This document shows positions 1-9,608 of a stretch of 64,000 nucleotides of DNA, in pieces. The notes beneath the pieces are model-generated. The model saw nothing but the letters and a program-made list of their open reading frames with translations, made no database searches and was not told where the DNA came from. The number at the start of each line of letters is the position of its first letter. Positions within the stretch are counted from its first letter, which is position 1. The stretch comes from Halomonas sp. KG2 (GTDB lineage: Bacteria; Pseudomonadota; Gammaproteobacteria; Pseudomonadales; Halomonadaceae): assembly GCA_030440445.1 (NCBI GenBank), contig CP098528.1, positions 248,001 through 312,000 on the forward strand, read 5' to 3'. The position numbers and the translations under genes were made by a program.

Positions 1-35
1 GCTTTTCTAATGCGTATTTTTCTTAAGCCGCGGTG

Positions 36-1085
36 TTAACCATCGGTGCGCTTTCGAGTGGTGCTATTAAAAGGATGAAGAGCATCGCGGGGCACGTAGA
101 AGCGCAATGTTTCACCTTCACGAACGGCTGGCTGGCCCGCGGTGCGAATCACCGTGGGTTGTTCGCTGTCGGCGAGATTAACGTACAGATGGCTTTCCGC
201 GCCTGCTGCTTCAAAGAGCATGAGTGTCGCGTCGATGGCTAGGTGTGGCGCATCGGGGGCGGTGAGGTGCATGTCGTCTGGGCGAATGCCGAGGGTATCG
301 GTGCCTTCGGGAAGGTGATCCAGCATGCCGCTTTGAGTACGCAGGTAATCCAGCGGCAACATGTTCATTGCCGGGGAGCCAATAAATTCCGCAACGAACA
401 TGGTGGCCGGACGGGCGTAGATCTCCATCGGGGTGCCTACTTGCTCAATTTGCCCGGCATTTAGCACGACCAAGCGGTCGCCCAGGGTCATGGCTTCCAA
501 CTGGTCGTGGGTGACATACAGGCTGGTGGTTTTTAGGCGACGCTGTAGTTGTTTAATCTCCACCCGCATCTGCACGCGCAGCTTGGCGTCCAGGTTGGAA
601 AGCGGTTCATCGAACAAGAAGGCTGAAGGCTCGCGCACCAGTGCTCGGCCCATGGCTACCCGCTGGCGCTGGCCGCCGGAAAGCTTGCGCGGTTTGCGCT
701 CCAGGAAGTCTTCAATCTCCAACATCTTGGCCGCTAAGCGCACGCGTTTATCGATGTCATCTTTTTTGAAACCGCGGTTCTTTAAGCCATAAGCGAGGTT
801 GTTGTAGACGGTCATGTGCGGATAAAGCGCGTAGTTCTGGAACACCATAGCGATATCGCGCTCGGCGGGTTCTAGCTTATTGACTACCCGGTCGCCGATT
901 TTGAGCGTGCCTTCGGTAATGGTTTCAAGCCCCGCGACCATACGCAGCAGGGTCGATTTGCCACAACCGGATGGCCCGACGAGTACTACAAATTCACCAT
1001 CTTCAATCTGTAAGTCGATGCCTTTGACGGCGTGAACATCGCCGGTATAGGTTTTCTTCAGCCCTTCCAAGGTAATGCTGGCCAT
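36..1085 (-). CDS. ugpC: Glycerol-3-phosphate ABC transporter ATP-binding protein UgpC
   Basis: Cytoplasmic ATPase that powers import of sn-glycerol-3-phosphate through UgpA/UgpE. The 349-residue protein shows Walker A (GPSGCGKST, near residue 38), the ABC signature LSGGQRQR (near 137), Walker B with [13 protein letters not shown] (near 158) and a C-terminal TOBE-like part, which is the MalK/UgpC layout and the usual family length. It is the last gene of ugpBAEC and starts 1 bp after ugpE, so translation is probably coupled. MalK-type ATPases are hard to tell apart by sequence alone; the Ugp assignment rests mainly on the typical UgpB at the head of the operon. Confidence 0.93.
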   Translation of the reverse strand: MASITLEGLKKTYTGDVHAVKGIDLQIEDGEFVVLVGPSGCGKSTLLRMVAGLETITEGTLKIGDRVVNKLEPAERDIAMVFQNYALYPHMTVYNNLAYGLKNRGFKKDDIDKRVRLAAKMLEIEDFLERKPRKLSGGQRQRVAMGRALVREPSAFLFDEPLSNLDAKLRVQMRVEIKQLQRRLKTTSLYVTHDQLEAMTLGDRLVVLNAGQIEQVGTPMEIYARPATMFVAEFIGSPAMNMLPLDYLRTQSGMLDHLPEGTDTLGIRPDDMHLTAPDAPHLAIDATLMLFEAAGAESHLYVNLADSEQPTVIRTAGQPAVREGETLRFYVPRDALHPFNSTTRKRTDG

Positions 1086-1086
1086 C

Positions 1087-1947
1087 TTATTTCTCCGTCT
1101 CGGTCAGGCCTTTCACAAATAGGCGTTGCATAAACAGAATCACCAGTACCGGCGGCAGGGCGGCCATTACCACTGCGGCCATAATCAAATGCCACTGGGG
1201 ATTTTCTTCCGAAGTCATGCGCTGGATACCCATCACAATGGTGTAGTAGTCAGGATCGGTGGTGATTAGCAGTGGCCACAGGTATTGGTTCCAGCCGTAG
1301 ATAAACATGATCACAAACAGCGCGGCGATATTGGTCACCGACAGTGGCATCAAGATGTCTTTAAAAAACTTCAGTGGCCCGGCGCCGTCGACGCGAGCGG
1401 CTTCGAGCATTTCTTCGGGAATGGTCATAAAGAACTGGCGGAACAGAAACGTCGCGGTGGCCGAGGCAATTAACGGAATTGACAGCCCGGCAAAGCTATT
1501 GAGCATGTTGAGATCCGCAACGACCTGAAACGTTGGAATAATGCGCACTTCGACGGGCAGCATCAGCGTGATGAAAATTAGCCAGAAGAAAAACATCCGA
1601 AAACGAAATCGGAAGTAAACAATTGCAAACGCCGACAGTAGCGAGATCGACAGTTTTCCTACGGTAATCGCCATGGCCATAACAAAACTGTTCCATAGCA
1701 TCATGCCTGCTGGTGAGGCTCCTGCGTTGGAAACGCCGGACTGCCACATACGGGTAAAGTTTTCGATACCATGGGCGCCGGGCAGCATCGGCAGTGTACC
1801 GCGTAGCAAGTCGCCTGGCGCCTGGGTAGATGCCACGAGCGCAACGTACACGGGGAACACCACCACCGCGACGCCAATCATCAACGTCAGATGAGCAAAA
1901 AAATTCGCCCAGGGTCGGTTTTCAACCATTGAAAGTCTCCCAAACAA
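1087..1947 (-). CDS. ugpE: Glycerol-3-phosphate ABC transporter permease UgpE
   Basis: Inner-membrane permease of 286 residues with about six hydrophobic segments and the cytoplasmic EAA loop ([10 protein letters not shown], near residue 183) that docks onto the ATPase. With UgpA it forms the heterodimeric channel of the G3P importer. It lies between ugpA (13 bp upstream) and ugpC (1 bp downstream). Length and ending (VKGLTETEK) match UgpE of other Gammaproteobacteria. Confidence 0.93.
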   Translation of the reverse strand: MFGRLSMVENRPWANFFAHLTLMIGVAVVVFPVYVALVASTQAPGDLLRGTLPMLPGAHGIENFTRMWQSGVSNAGASPAGMMLWNSFVMAMAITVGKLSISLLSAFAIVYFRFRFRMFFFWLIFITLMLPVEVRIIPTFQVVADLNMLNSFAGLSIPLIASATATFLFRQFFMTIPEEMLEAARVDGAGPLKFFKDILMPLSVTNIAALFVIMFIYGWNQYLWPLLITTDPDYYTIVMGIQRMTSEENPQWHLIMAAVVMAALPPVLVILFMQRLFVKGLTETEK

Positions 1948-1960
1948 TTAGCCAGTGGTG

Positions 1961-2845
1961 TTAGTAGTTCACGCGGCGCTCGATAAAGCGGAACTGCACC
2001 ACCGTGAGTGCGACCACAATGGCCATTAAAATCACTGACTGAGCGGCCGAAGAGCCTAAATTCAAGCCTACGAAGCCATCGGCGTAGACCTTATAGACCA
2101 GCGTGTTGGTGGCCTGGGCGGGGCCGCCTTGGGTAGTTGCGTGAATAATGCCAAATGTATCGAACATGGCGTAAACCACGTTAACGACCATTAAGAAGAA
2201 GGTAGTTGGCGTGAGCAGCGGGAAAATAATCGTCCAGAAGCGCTTAGTCGGGCTGGCGCCGTCAATGGAGGCGGCTTCAATCAGCGATTGTGGGATTGAC
2301 TGTAAGCCCGCTAGAAAAAATAGAAAGTTATAGGAGATCTGCTTCCAGGCGGCGGCAAAAATCACCAGCAGCATGGCGTCACTTCCCGAGTTGCGGTGGT
2401 TCCACTGATAGCCCACCATTTCTAGCATATAGGGCACAATGCCAATCGACGGATTGAAGATAAACCACCACAGCACACCAGCAATGGCAGGGGCAATCGC
2501 ATAGGGCCATACCAGCAGTGTGGTGTAGGTACTACGTGAGCGAATCATCCGGTTGACGGTGCTGGCCAATAATAGAGCCACCGTCATTGACAGGAGTGTG
2601 GTACCGACGGCAAACACCGCTGTCACGGAGAGCGAGTTAAGATAAGCGCCATCGCGAAACAGGCGAGCGAAGTTTTCCAAGCCCACAAACGTCGAGCGCA
2701 GCCCAAAGGCGTCTTCGCGCAATAGCGACTGATACAACGCTTGGCCAGCAGGCCAGATAAAGAAAATCAGCGTCACAATCACCTGGGGTGCCAGCAGCGC
2801 GTAGGGCAAAAAGCGACCAGGGTAGGTCATGCGTTTAGTTTGCAT
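1961..2845 (-). CDS. ugpA: Glycerol-3-phosphate ABC transporter permease UgpA
   Basis: Inner-membrane permease of 294 residues, MalF/UgpA type, with about six membrane segments and an EAA loop ([10 protein letters not shown], near residue 190). It pairs with UgpE. It is separated from ugpB by about 90 bp that hold a strong stem-loop, and runs closely into ugpE. Nothing unusual is seen. Confidence 0.93.
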   Translation of the reverse strand: MQTKRMTYPGRFLPYALLAPQVIVTLIFFIWPAGQALYQSLLREDAFGLRSTFVGLENFARLFRDGAYLNSLSVTAVFAVGTTLLSMTVALLLASTVNRMIRSRSTYTTLLVWPYAIAPAIAGVLWWFIFNPSIGIVPYMLEMVGYQWNHRNSGSDAMLLVIFAAAWKQISYNFLFFLAGLQSIPQSLIEAASIDGASPTKRFWTIIFPLLTPTTFFLMVVNVVYAMFDTFGIIHATTQGGPAQATNTLVYKVYADGFVGLNLGSSAAQSVILMAIVVALTVVQFRFIERRVNY

Positions 2846-2893
2846 GGGCAGCTCTGCAAATGGTTAGTAAATATAAGCATCGACAAACGAAAT

Positions 2894-2921
2894 CGCCGCC
2901 TACCCAGTGGGGTAGGCGGCG
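2894..2921 (-). promoter_or_regulatory. Intercistronic stem-loop between ugpB and ugpA
   Basis: A perfect 12-bp inverted repeat (CGCCGCCTACCC with its complement) around a 4-base loop. No long T-run follows, so it need not end transcription. In binding-protein transporter operons such hairpins often protect the upstream mRNA and lower permease expression; that role is inferred here. Confidence 0.7.
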
Positions 2922-2935
2922 AAGTGAGTACTTAT

Positions 2936-4261
2936 TTACTGGTTGGCAGCTTCAAAGTCACGGAGTAAATCATTACCACGTGCCACTGCGTCGTCAGCTG
3001 CTTCCTGGCCCGATTTGCCACCGGTCATCACGGCTTCCATCTCTTCGGAGATAATGTCGCGGATCTGTACAAAGTTACCAAACCGCAGTCCCTTCGAGTT
3101 CTCGGTCGGTTCGTTTAGCGTCATCTGCTTCAGTGAAATATCGGCGCCTGGATTCTCATCGTAGTAGCCCTGCTCTTTGCTCAAGTCCCATGCCGCTTGA
3201 GTGATGGGCAGGTAACCGGTTTGCTGGTGCCACTCGGCTTGTACCTCAGGCTGTGAGAGGTACTCAAAGAAAGCGGCAACGGCTTCATACTCGTCATCGG
3301 TGTGGCCTTGTAGTGCCCACAGGGTGGCACCGCCAATGATGGAGTTCTGTGGCGCGCCATCTACGTCGTCATAGTAGGGCTGCATACCGAAACCGACTTC
3401 AAAGTCAGAGTTAGCAGCGACATCCGCACGGGAAGCAGAAGAGCCGAAGAAAATCGCGCAGTCCTGGGAGTAGAACAGCGGCTCTGAGTCAGGGCCAGAA
3501 CCGGGGCCGCCCCACTTAAAGACACCCTCTTCCTGCCAGTTATGGAGGTTATCCCAATGGCGGGCGACCAGCTCATTGTTGAAGGTAAGCTCGGTTTCCA
3601 TGCCGCCAAAGCCGTTTTCCAGCGTACCAAGTGGCACGTTATGCCAAGCGGAGAAGTTTTCCAGCATTACCCAGCTAGGCCAGGAGGTGGTAAAGCCACA
3701 GCTGGCCGCCCCAGAATCGACGATTTGGCGCGAAAAATCGGCCACTTCAGACCAGGTTTGTGGCGCCTGCTCAGGGTCTAGACCCGCTTCCTCAAACATG
3801 TCCCGGTTGTAGTACATAATCGGCGTAGAAGAGTTGAACGGGAACGACAGCATGTTGCCGTTGGTGTCGGTGTAATAACCAACCACGGCGGGCAGGAAGG
3901 CTTCGCGATCAAACGCGCGGCCATGCTCTTCCATCAACTCGTACACCGGGTAGATGGCGCCTTTGGCGTTCATCATAGTGCCGGTGCCGACTTCAAAAAC
4001 CTGCAGAATATGCGGCTGCTCGCCCGCACGGAACGCCGCAATGGCGCCGGTCATCGTTTCGGTATAATTGCCGCGGTAGCTGGGTGTGACGTGGTAGTCG
4101 TCCTGAGAAGCGTTAAACTCCTCCGTCATTTCTTCAAGGATTTCACCAAGCTGGCCTCCCATGGCGTGCCACCAGGTCACTTCGGTCGCAGAATGGGCAG
4201 AAAGGCTAAACGTGGCCGTAGCCACCCCTAGGGCAAGCGCGTGCAATGTGAAACGAGACAT
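2936..4261 (-). CDS. ugpB: Glycerol-3-phosphate-binding periplasmic protein UgpB
   Basis: Periplasmic solute-binding protein that captures sn-glycerol-3-phosphate and glycerophosphodiesters for UgpAE. The start at 4261 is chosen because AAGGAG lies 6 bases upstream and it begins a clean signal peptide (MSRFTLHALALGVA, cleavage after AHS-A); a longer reading frame upstream would destroy this. The mature start TEVTWWHAMGG and the GNYTETMTGAIAAFRAG segment are typical of UgpB. 441 residues, usual for the family. First gene of ugpBAEC, divergent from argE. Confidence 0.94.
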   Translation of the reverse strand: MSRFTLHALALGVATATFSLSAHSATEVTWWHAMGGQLGEILEEMTEEFNASQDDYHVTPSYRGNYTETMTGAIAAFRAGEQPHILQVFEVGTGTMMNAKGAIYPVYELMEEHGRAFDREAFLPAVVGYYTDTNGNMLSFPFNSSTPIMYYNRDMFEEAGLDPEQAPQTWSEVADFSRQIVDSGAASCGFTTSWPSWVMLENFSAWHNVPLGTLENGFGGMETELTFNNELVARHWDNLHNWQEEGVFKWGGPGSGPDSEPLFYSQDCAIFFGSSASRADVAANSDFEVGFGMQPYYDDVDGAPQNSIIGGATLWALQGHTDDEYEAVAAFFEYLSQPEVQAEWHQQTGYLPITQAAWDLSKEQGYYDENPGADISLKQMTLNEPTENSKGLRFGNFVQIRDIISEEMEAVMTGGKSGQEAADDAVARGNDLLRDFEAANQ

Positions 4262-4435
4262 AACGGCTCCTTGTGGGTCGTTCGCAGTACGTTTATTAAG
4301 TTTTTGGGTGCACTGAACAGTAGAAAGTGTAGATGACGTTTTCATGAATGCACGATGAACTCGACGTGACAGTCAACGTTTGGCTGTCCGTCGGCCTGCT
4401 TAGTAGGCAAAGGAGAGAGGCGGTGATAGGGTGAT

Positions 4436-5632
4436 ATGAAGAGCCTAACTGACGAGAGCAGTATGACTGACGCGACCACATTACTGGCGAAGCTAGTATC
4501 GTTCGATACCACTTCCAGTGAATCTAATTTGGCCCTAATTGAATTCGTTGAGCACTATCTAGCCGATTATGGTGTGGCTTCAGAGCGGGTGATGAGCCCG
4601 TGTGGCAGCAAAGCCAACCTGATTGCCCGCGTAGGCCCTGACGCCCCTGGCGGAGTGATGCTTTCTGGGCATACCGACGTCGTGCCGGTGGCTGGTCAAC
4701 CATGGTCGAGTGATCCGTTTACCCTGCGTGACGGTGGCGATGGGCGCCTGTATGGGCGTGGTACCTGTGATATGAAAGGCTTTATTGCCTGTGCGTTAGC
4801 CATGGTGCCTACCTGGGTTAATGCGCCGCTGAAGCAGCCTATCTATTTCGGATTTTCTTACGACGAAGAAATTGGCTGTGTGGGCGCGCCGAGTCTTATT
4901 AAACGCTTTTACGAGCACTACTCCACCACTGCCCACGTCATTGTTGGTGAGCCTACCAGCATGCAGCCGGTGGTCGCGCAAAAAGGCGCAACTAATCTGC
5001 GCACTAGCGTGATTGGCCAGGAGGCCCACAGTAGCCAAGTGAATCAAGGCACCTCAGCTATCCATGTTGCGGCAAGGCTCGTCACGTTCATTGAAGACAC
5101 CATGGCGGCATTGGTAGAAGAGGGCCGCGTCGATGAGGCTTTTAATGTGCCTCATACCAGCCTGCACGTTGGCAAAATAAAAGGCGGTACGGCGATCAAC
5201 ATTATGGCGCGGGAGTGTCAGTTTGAGTGGGAAATTCGCCATCTGCCCACGGATACCTTCGACGAAATATACGCGCGCTTTGATGCCTATTGCGCCCAGC
5301 TAAGCGCTGAGCTGCAGGCTAAAGGCAAGCACGTTGAAATTACCACCGAGCCGCTAAACGTGACAGTGCCGGGCTTGGCCGACCGCGAAAACGACCAGGT
5401 GCTTCGTTTAGCTAAAGATCATTTGCCACACGCCTGCTGTAATCATGCGGTCGCTTATGCCACCGAGGCCGGGCAGTTCCAAGGCCAGGGCTTGCAGACA
5501 ATCATTCTTGGCCCTGGCAGCATCGCCCAGGCGCATCAACCCGATGAGTATATTGAGACGGCGCAGTTGCATGAGTGTACGGCGTTTATGCAGCGCTTAG
5601 GGCAGGCGCTAGAAACACCCCATTTGGGATGA
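4436..5632 (+). CDS. argE: Acetylornithine deacetylase ArgE
   Basis: M20 metallohydrolase that removes the acetyl group from N2-acetylornithine in arginine synthesis. Metal-site motifs are present: SGHTDVVPV (near residue 79), GRGTCDMKGF (near 105) and DEEIGCVGAP (near 143). The protein is 398 residues from this ATG; a second ATG at 4463 gives 389, close to the 383-residue E. coli enzyme, and neither has a strong ribosome site. It diverges from ugpB. Other M20 deacylases are similar, but length and the CDMKGF/EEIGC motifs favour ArgE. Confidence 0.85.
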   Translation: MKSLTDESSMTDATTLLAKLVSFDTTSSESNLALIEFVEHYLADYGVASERVMSPCGSKANLIARVGPDAPGGVMLSGHTDVVPVAGQPWSSDPFTLRDGGDGRLYGRGTCDMKGFIACALAMVPTWVNAPLKQPIYFGFSYDEEIGCVGAPSLIKRFYEHYSTTAHVIVGEPTSMQPVVAQKGATNLRTSVIGQEAHSSQVNQGTSAIHVAARLVTFIEDTMAALVEEGRVDEAFNVPHTSLHVGKIKGGTAINIMARECQFEWEIRHLPTDTFDEIYARFDAYCAQLSAELQAKGKHVEITTEPLNVTVPGLADRENDQVLRLAKDHLPHACCNHAVAYATEAGQFQGQGLQTIILGPGSIAQAHQPDEYIETAQLHECTAFMQRLGQALETPHLG

Positions 5633-5676
5633 TGGTCGTTACTTATAATGGCGGCTTCGTAAGCTAGTTGTACACG

Positions 5677-6546
5677 TCAATGGGCGAACATTTCGGCGAT
5701 CGCCTCCACAACGACCCGGACCCGAGCCGTGCGTGCTAAATCCTGGTGCAAGACAAGCCATGCCTCATAAGGCTTGGCCCGGCGACGCTCAGGCCATACG
5801 CGTATCAGCTTGGGGTCACGCTGGGCCAAGTAGTCCGGCAATTCTCCCAAGGCCAGGCCTGCACGTACAAAGGTTGCCAACATCAGGCTGGAGTCCAGCT
5901 CGGCGACTACACGCCCCCGTCGCCTTGATTCGCCAGCCAACGTGTCATCCTGCCGCCCGGTCACTCCTCTTTGGTAGAGCGCAATATCGTGACCTGCGAA
6001 GCCTTCACCGGGTTGTGGCTCGCCATGCTGCTCCAGATAACGCTGGGTCGCGTATAAACCGACCTCCCAGCGGCCAAGCTGTCGCACGATCAACTGGGGT
6101 TGTTCCGGGCGTAGCGTACGCACGGCGACATCGGCTTCACGCCGCGCCAAGTCGAATAATCGCGTTGTGGTGCTCAAGATCACACGCACTTCAGGATGGC
6201 TGGTACGCAGGCGTTCAATTGCTGGCACCACGAAGTCCACAGCGAGTGCGTCAGTCGTGGTCACGCGCACTTCACCAGCGACTCGCTCGTCAGCTCCCTC
6301 GCCGCGTCGCTTGAAGGAGACGGCTAGCCGCTCCATGTCTTCGGCCGTGGTTAGCACTTGTTGACCACTATCGGTCAGTACCAACCCGCCCGTGGCGCGC
6401 AGGAATAGCCGACTACCCAGTGCTCGCTCCAGGCTAGTCAAGCGCCGGCCCACGGTGGTTTGGTCAATGGATAGCTGCTGCGCTGCTCCTCGTAGCGTAC
6501 CTGCGCGATACACCGCTAGGAAAATTTGCACATCATCCCAGTTCAT
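5677..6546 (-). CDS. LysR-family transcriptional regulator
   Basis: An N-terminal winged helix-turn-helix (residues 1-60, MNWDDVQIFLAVYRAG) is followed by a substrate-binding domain; 289 residues from the ATG at 6546. The short MNWDDVQIFLAV opening is typical of the group that often controls a neighbouring transporter or oxidoreductase. It is transcribed away from the Bcr/CflA exporter, and the shared 158-bp gap holds inverted repeats, so the exporter is the likely target. The inducer is unknown. Confidence 0.88.
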   Translation of the reverse strand: MNWDDVQIFLAVYRAGTLRGAAQQLSIDQTTVGRRLTSLERALGSRLFLRATGGLVLTDSGQQVLTTAEDMERLAVSFKRRGEGADERVAGEVRVTTTDALAVDFVVPAIERLRTSHPEVRVILSTTTRLFDLARREADVAVRTLRPEQPQLIVRQLGRWEVGLYATQRYLEQHGEPQPGEGFAGHDIALYQRGVTGRQDDTLAGESRRRGRVVAELDSSLMLATFVRAGLALGELPDYLAQRDPKLIRVWPERRRAKPYEAWLVLHQDLARTARVRVVVEAIAEMFAH

Positions 6547-6559
6547 GCATTTCTCCATG

Positions 6560-6573
6560 CTGCAAATATGCAG
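6560..6573. promoter_or_regulatory. Inverted repeat in the LysR/exporter intergenic region
   Basis: CTGCA-AATA-TGCAG is a perfect 5-bp inverted repeat just upstream of the LysR start. Further TGCAT/ATGCA half-sites follow to about 6606. Position and dyad form suit a LysR operator controlling both divergent genes; this is inferred. Confidence 0.5.
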
Positions 6574-6704
6574 TCACTCACTGCATATTCATGCATTTTC
6601 ACATGCAAGGCCGCCTCGTACCATGGCACCTATTCCTTCTGAATTTAAATTCTTCTTAACCCATATCGCGCGCAGCAGATTGACTGCCGCTGCAGGGAGT
6701 GGCC

Positions 6705-7877
6705 ATGCCTCGTGTATCTTTCATCCTGACCGTCGCCATGCTCAGTGCCTTTGGCCTGATTGCCTCGGACGTGTATCTACCCGCGATGCCGAGCATGACC
6801 ATTGAGTTCGGCGTTGCCGACTGGCAAATGCCGCAAACGGTCTCTATTTATCTGCTGGCGCTGGCGAGTGCGCAATTGGTCTATGGACCACTGTCGGACC
6901 GTTATGGTCGCAAGCCGTTGCTGTTTGCTGGCATTACGCTGTACATGGCCGGTTCGCTGGGCTGTGCGGCCTCTGATAGCTATGTCGGGTTCCTGGCCTG
7001 GCGCATACTCGAAGCGGTTGGTGCGGCGTCGGGCTTAGTGATTGGTCGCGCTTTGATCGCCGACACTTGTGATAAGCGCACATCGGCCAAGGTTTACGCG
7101 ATGGTCTACCCGCTAGTATCGCTATCACCAGCGTTAGCGCCAGCCATCGGAGGGCACTTGGCCGCTACCTTCGGATGGCGAGCCGACTTCCTATGCGTGG
7201 CTGCTTTCGGCGCTATGGCGCTACTGATGGTGCTAACGCTGCTGCCAGAAACGCTCCCTGTCCCGGATCGTACTCGAACCTCGCCCTTTACCGGATTTGG
7301 CCACGTTTTGCGTGACCGGACCTTCTGCCGCTATACGCTGGTCGTCTGTGCGATCTACAGTGCTTGGTTTGTCTACCTAACCCAGTCGCCCTTTCTATTC
7401 GCGCGCCAAGGGTTGAGCGAGGAGCAGAGTGGCTGGATGTACTTGCCACTGACAGCTGGCATCATCGGTGCCAATCTACTGGCTAAACGACTGCTCGATC
7501 GCTGGCCCTATGATCGCATCGTCACAGCAGGCATCGTGTTTTTCGTACTTGGCGGTGTCGCATTTTTGGCCGTGGGCGCGTTGCAACTACAGGGCACAGC
7601 CAGTGTGATACTCCCGATGTGTTTAGTCAGCCTTGCTAATGGTTCCTCGCTATCGCTAGCGGTCTCCGGAGCAGTTGCCAGTGAACACGGGCATGTGGCG
7701 ACGGCATCGGGGCTGGTGGGGTTCTGCCAGATTGGTAGTGCTGCATTGGTAGCGATGGGGGTGAGTGCTGTGTTCGGTACGGGAGTTGGTGTGCTTGGCG
7801 ATGCGGTACTAGCGCTTGGGCTACTCGCGCTACTCACATGCTTGCCATGGTCTGAATGCCGGAAGAAAGTAGTGTAA
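6705..7877 (+). CDS. Bcr/CflA-family multidrug efflux MFS transporter
   Basis: Twelve-segment major-facilitator exporter of the inner membrane, about 390 residues, driven by the proton gradient. Visible features are the opening FGLIASDVYLPAMPSM typical of Bcr/CflA, the MFS motif A region YGPLSDRYGRKPLL (near residue 67), and the LxRxxQ-like ARILEAVGAASG region. The ATG at 6705 is chosen for GGGAG five bases upstream; a GTG at 6699 is possible. Probably regulated by the divergent LysR protein. Substrate unknown. Confidence 0.88.
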   Translation: MPRVSFILTVAMLSAFGLIASDVYLPAMPSMTIEFGVADWQMPQTVSIYLLALASAQLVYGPLSDRYGRKPLLFAGITLYMAGSLGCAASDSYVGFLAWRILEAVGAASGLVIGRALIADTCDKRTSAKVYAMVYPLVSLSPALAPAIGGHLAATFGWRADFLCVAAFGAMALLMVLTLLPETLPVPDRTRTSPFTGFGHVLRDRTFCRYTLVVCAIYSAWFVYLTQSPFLFARQGLSEEQSGWMYLPLTAGIIGANLLAKRLLDRWPYDRIVTAGIVFFVLGGVAFLAVGALQLQGTASVILPMCLVSLANGSSLSLAVSGAVASEHGHVATASGLVGFCQIGSAALVAMGVSAVFGTGVGVLGDAVLALGLLALLTCLPWSECRKKVV

Positions 7878-7897
7878 TGGCAGCTAAGGGGAAATAA

Positions 7898-7931
7898 AAA
7901 ACACCCGCCAATATAAATAGACGGGTGTTTT
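7898..7931. terminator. Bidirectional Rho-independent terminator
   Basis: A 10-bp stem (AAAACACCCG with CGGGTGTTTT) around a 14-base loop, with A and T tracts on either side. It lies between the convergent exporter gene and the 33-residue gene and can serve both. Confidence 0.85.
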
Positions 7932-7955
7932 CTTGAGACGCTTACGGACTGGCTA

Positions 7956-8057
7956 TTAGTGCTGATGCTGCTCTTCGTAAAGCTCTGCTTTCGCATGGCG
8001 CATCACATCTTCGCAGGCCTGTTGGCGGGCAAGTTGGGTCAGCAGCCGCTGAGTCAC
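7956..8057 (-). CDS. Very small protein overlapping the 67-residue gene
   Basis: A 33-codon frame (MTQRLLTQLARQQACEDVMRHAKAELYEEQHQH, written from a GTG start; no long run intended beyond this short protein's halves: MTQRLLTQLARQQ then ACEDVMRHAK then AELYEEQHQH). Its GTG overlaps the stop of the upstream gene by 4 bp (GTGA), a translational-coupling arrangement, and a terminator follows directly. Composition is charged and helical. Function unknown; the tight overlap is the main reason to think it is real. Confidence 0.5.
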   Translation of the reverse strand: MTQRLLTQLARQQACEDVMRHAKAELYEEQHQH

Positions 8058-8257
8058 CTCAAACCCTTTTCCCAAACTTCGTCTCGGCTAACGTGCGGAG
8101 AGACGTTGTAGTCGATTTTTACCGTACGGCCACCGCCTTCTAGTCGATCGGCGATTTGTCTAAGCCGCCAGGCGATTCGCTCTTTCCAGGTTGCTGATTC
8201 TACCGCGCCTTCGTTTACGCTAAACGTGCACTGCCACTCGGGTTTGTAAACCTTCAT
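8054..8257 (-). CDS. Hypothetical small protein (67 residues)
   Basis: Begins MKVYKPEWQCTFSVNEGA after a good ribosome site (GGAGG, 7 bases upstream). The middle (WKERIAWRLRQIADRLEGG) is an amphipathic helix. The protein is soluble, with no signal or membrane segment. It probably forms a two-gene unit with the 33-residue frame downstream. I do not recognise a family beyond similarity in style to conserved small proteins of halomonads. Confidence 0.65.
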   Translation of the reverse strand: MKVYKPEWQCTFSVNEGAVESATWKERIAWRLRQIADRLEGGGRTVKIDYNVSPHVSRDEVWEKGLR

Positions 8258-8411
8258 AGGAGAACCTCCACTGGGTTTGGAAAGAATGCTTGGTCGTGTG
8301 TCGTACTCCGTCTGTCTGATGATGTAGCTCTGGTACTATATCTAACTCTGTGCCAATACCGAAACAAAACGTATACCAAATCTATAAACCAAAGAATACA
8401 GAGCTTTCAAT

Positions 8412-8885
8412 ATGACGCTTTCAACGCCAGTCTCAACGTCAGCCAACTGCCCGTGCGGCAGTGGTGCTGCATTCACGGCGTGTTGCCAGCCTTATCACCA
8501 AGGTGCAACGGCACCTACGCCGGAAGCGCTAATGCGTTCACGTTTTACGGCATTCGCGTTGAATAGCCGTGATTACCTACTCGCTACTTGGCACGCATCA
8601 ACGCGGCCAGCACAGCTAGCGCCCGACCCAAACACCCAATGGAAAGCGCTCACGATTGTGGCGGCACCGCCAGCAAAAGAGGCTCAGGGCACAGTCCATT
8701 TTTTAGCCTATTTCCGTGAACAAAACCGCTGGCATGTGCTGGAAGAAAACTCACGGTTTGTGCTTGAAGATGGGCGTTGGTGGTATGTGGATGGCGTGCC
8801 GACCATTGAACGCCTCAAACCCCGACGAAACGAGCGCTGTCTATGTGGTAGTGGTCGAAAAATAAAGAGTTGTTGCGGTGAGTAG
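8412..8885 (+). CDS. ychJ: YchJ-family SEC-C motif protein
   Basis: A 157-residue protein with zinc-binding SEC-C-type motifs at both ends: CPCGSGAAFTACC (near residue 14) and CLCGSGRKIKSCC (near 143). Between them is the NTF2-like YchJ core (PEALMRSRFTAFAL... VHFLAYFREQNRWHVLEENS is split here for brevity). The motif arrangement and length fit the UPF0225/YchJ family; the cellular role is not established. The stop overlaps the GIY-YIG gene start by 8 bp, suggesting coupled translation. Confidence 0.88.
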   Translation: MTLSTPVSTSANCPCGSGAAFTACCQPYHQGATAPTPEALMRSRFTAFALNSRDYLLATWHASTRPAQLAPDPNTQWKALTIVAAPPAKEAQGTVHFLAYFREQNRWHVLEENSRFVLEDGRWWYVDGVPTIERLKPRRNERCLCGSGRKIKSCCGE

Positions 8886-9177
8886 TATCAATACCGATAC
8901 CCAATGGTTCCTCTACTTACTTGAGTGCAAACGCGGCACCTATGTAGGGATTACCAATAACCTAGCGAAACGTTACCAAGCACACTGCGACGGTAAAGGC
9001 GCCCGCTATACCCGAGCGAATCCACCGATAGCACTGCTCGGCGCGCAACCTTTTGCAGATCGCGCCGCAGCCAGCCGCGCTGAATATGCGCTGAAGCGCC
9101 AAACGCCAAGCCGAAAACGTCAATGGGCCACTCAGTGGCCGATTAGCGATTTTTCCGGCTCGGCGTTGGATAGGTAA
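8878..9177 (+). CDS. GIY-YIG nuclease-family protein
   Basis: A 99-residue single-domain protein of the YhbQ/UPF0213 type. The GIY-YIG signature appears as LYLLEC followed by TYVGITN (residues about 12-27), with the expected arginine (KRYQAH) and the conserved glutamate in RAEYALKRQTPSRK. It starts from GTG at 8878 inside the last codons of ychJ. Members are thought to act on DNA, but the physiological substrate is unclear. Confidence 0.85.
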   Translation: MSSINTDTQWFLYLLECKRGTYVGITNNLAKRYQAHCDGKGARYTRANPPIALLGAQPFADRAAASRAEYALKRQTPSRKRQWATQWPISDFSGSALDR

Positions 9178-9203
9178 CTGTCGCTGATGATCGAATGGCC
9201 GGT

Positions 9204-9608
9204 CTACCGAACCACCGTCACGGTACACGCTGCCTGGCGTACAACATTGAGGGCGGTGGAGCCCATAAAGTGGTCGGGAAAGCCGGGGCGATTCGAGGAA
9301 ATAATGATGCAATCGACGCCGTTGCGTTTGGCAAACTTGACCACCTGATGAGCGGCATTGCCTTCCACAATATGAATCTCGTAGTGCTCGTCGCCAATTT
9401 TCTTACGAATACCGTCCTTAATGCGCTGCGCGGTGGTTTCGCGGTAATCACTGGGCAGTGATGGTGCGATATAAGGGGGAATACGCTCCATTACCGAAAT
9501 GATCTGTATGCTGCTGTCGTTGTCTGCCAGCTTACGTGCCACTTCGATTTTTTGCAGGATATTGGAGTTATTGTCTGCCGCCGTTGTGATTAGAATATTC
9601 TTATACAT
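9204..9608 (-). CDS. Universal stress protein (UspA family)
   Basis: A 134-residue single USP domain, starting MYKNILITTAADNNSN and ending with the nucleotide-binding pattern region FPDHFMGSTALNVVRQAACTV (G-2x-G-9x-type: GFPDHFMGSTA). Cytoplasmic, implicated in stress survival. It lies 85 bp beyond the start side of nothing and just downstream of the nhaC gene on the same strand, so it may be read from the same operon. Confidence 0.88.
   Translation of the reverse strand: MYKNILITTAADNNSNILQKIEVARKLADNDSSIQIISVMERIPPYIAPSLPSDYRETTAQRIKDGIRKKIGDEHYEIHIVEGNAAHQVVKFAKRNGVDCIIISSNRPGFPDHFMGSTALNVVRQAACTVTVVR

Noticed and set aside
5733..6314. 193-codon plus-strand frame opposite the LysR gene
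   Set aside because: Antisense reading of a clear LysR gene; composition of a shadow frame.
7508..7996. 162-codon minus-strand frame opposite the exporter
   Set aside because: Ser/Thr/Pro-rich antisense of a membrane protein and spans the terminator.
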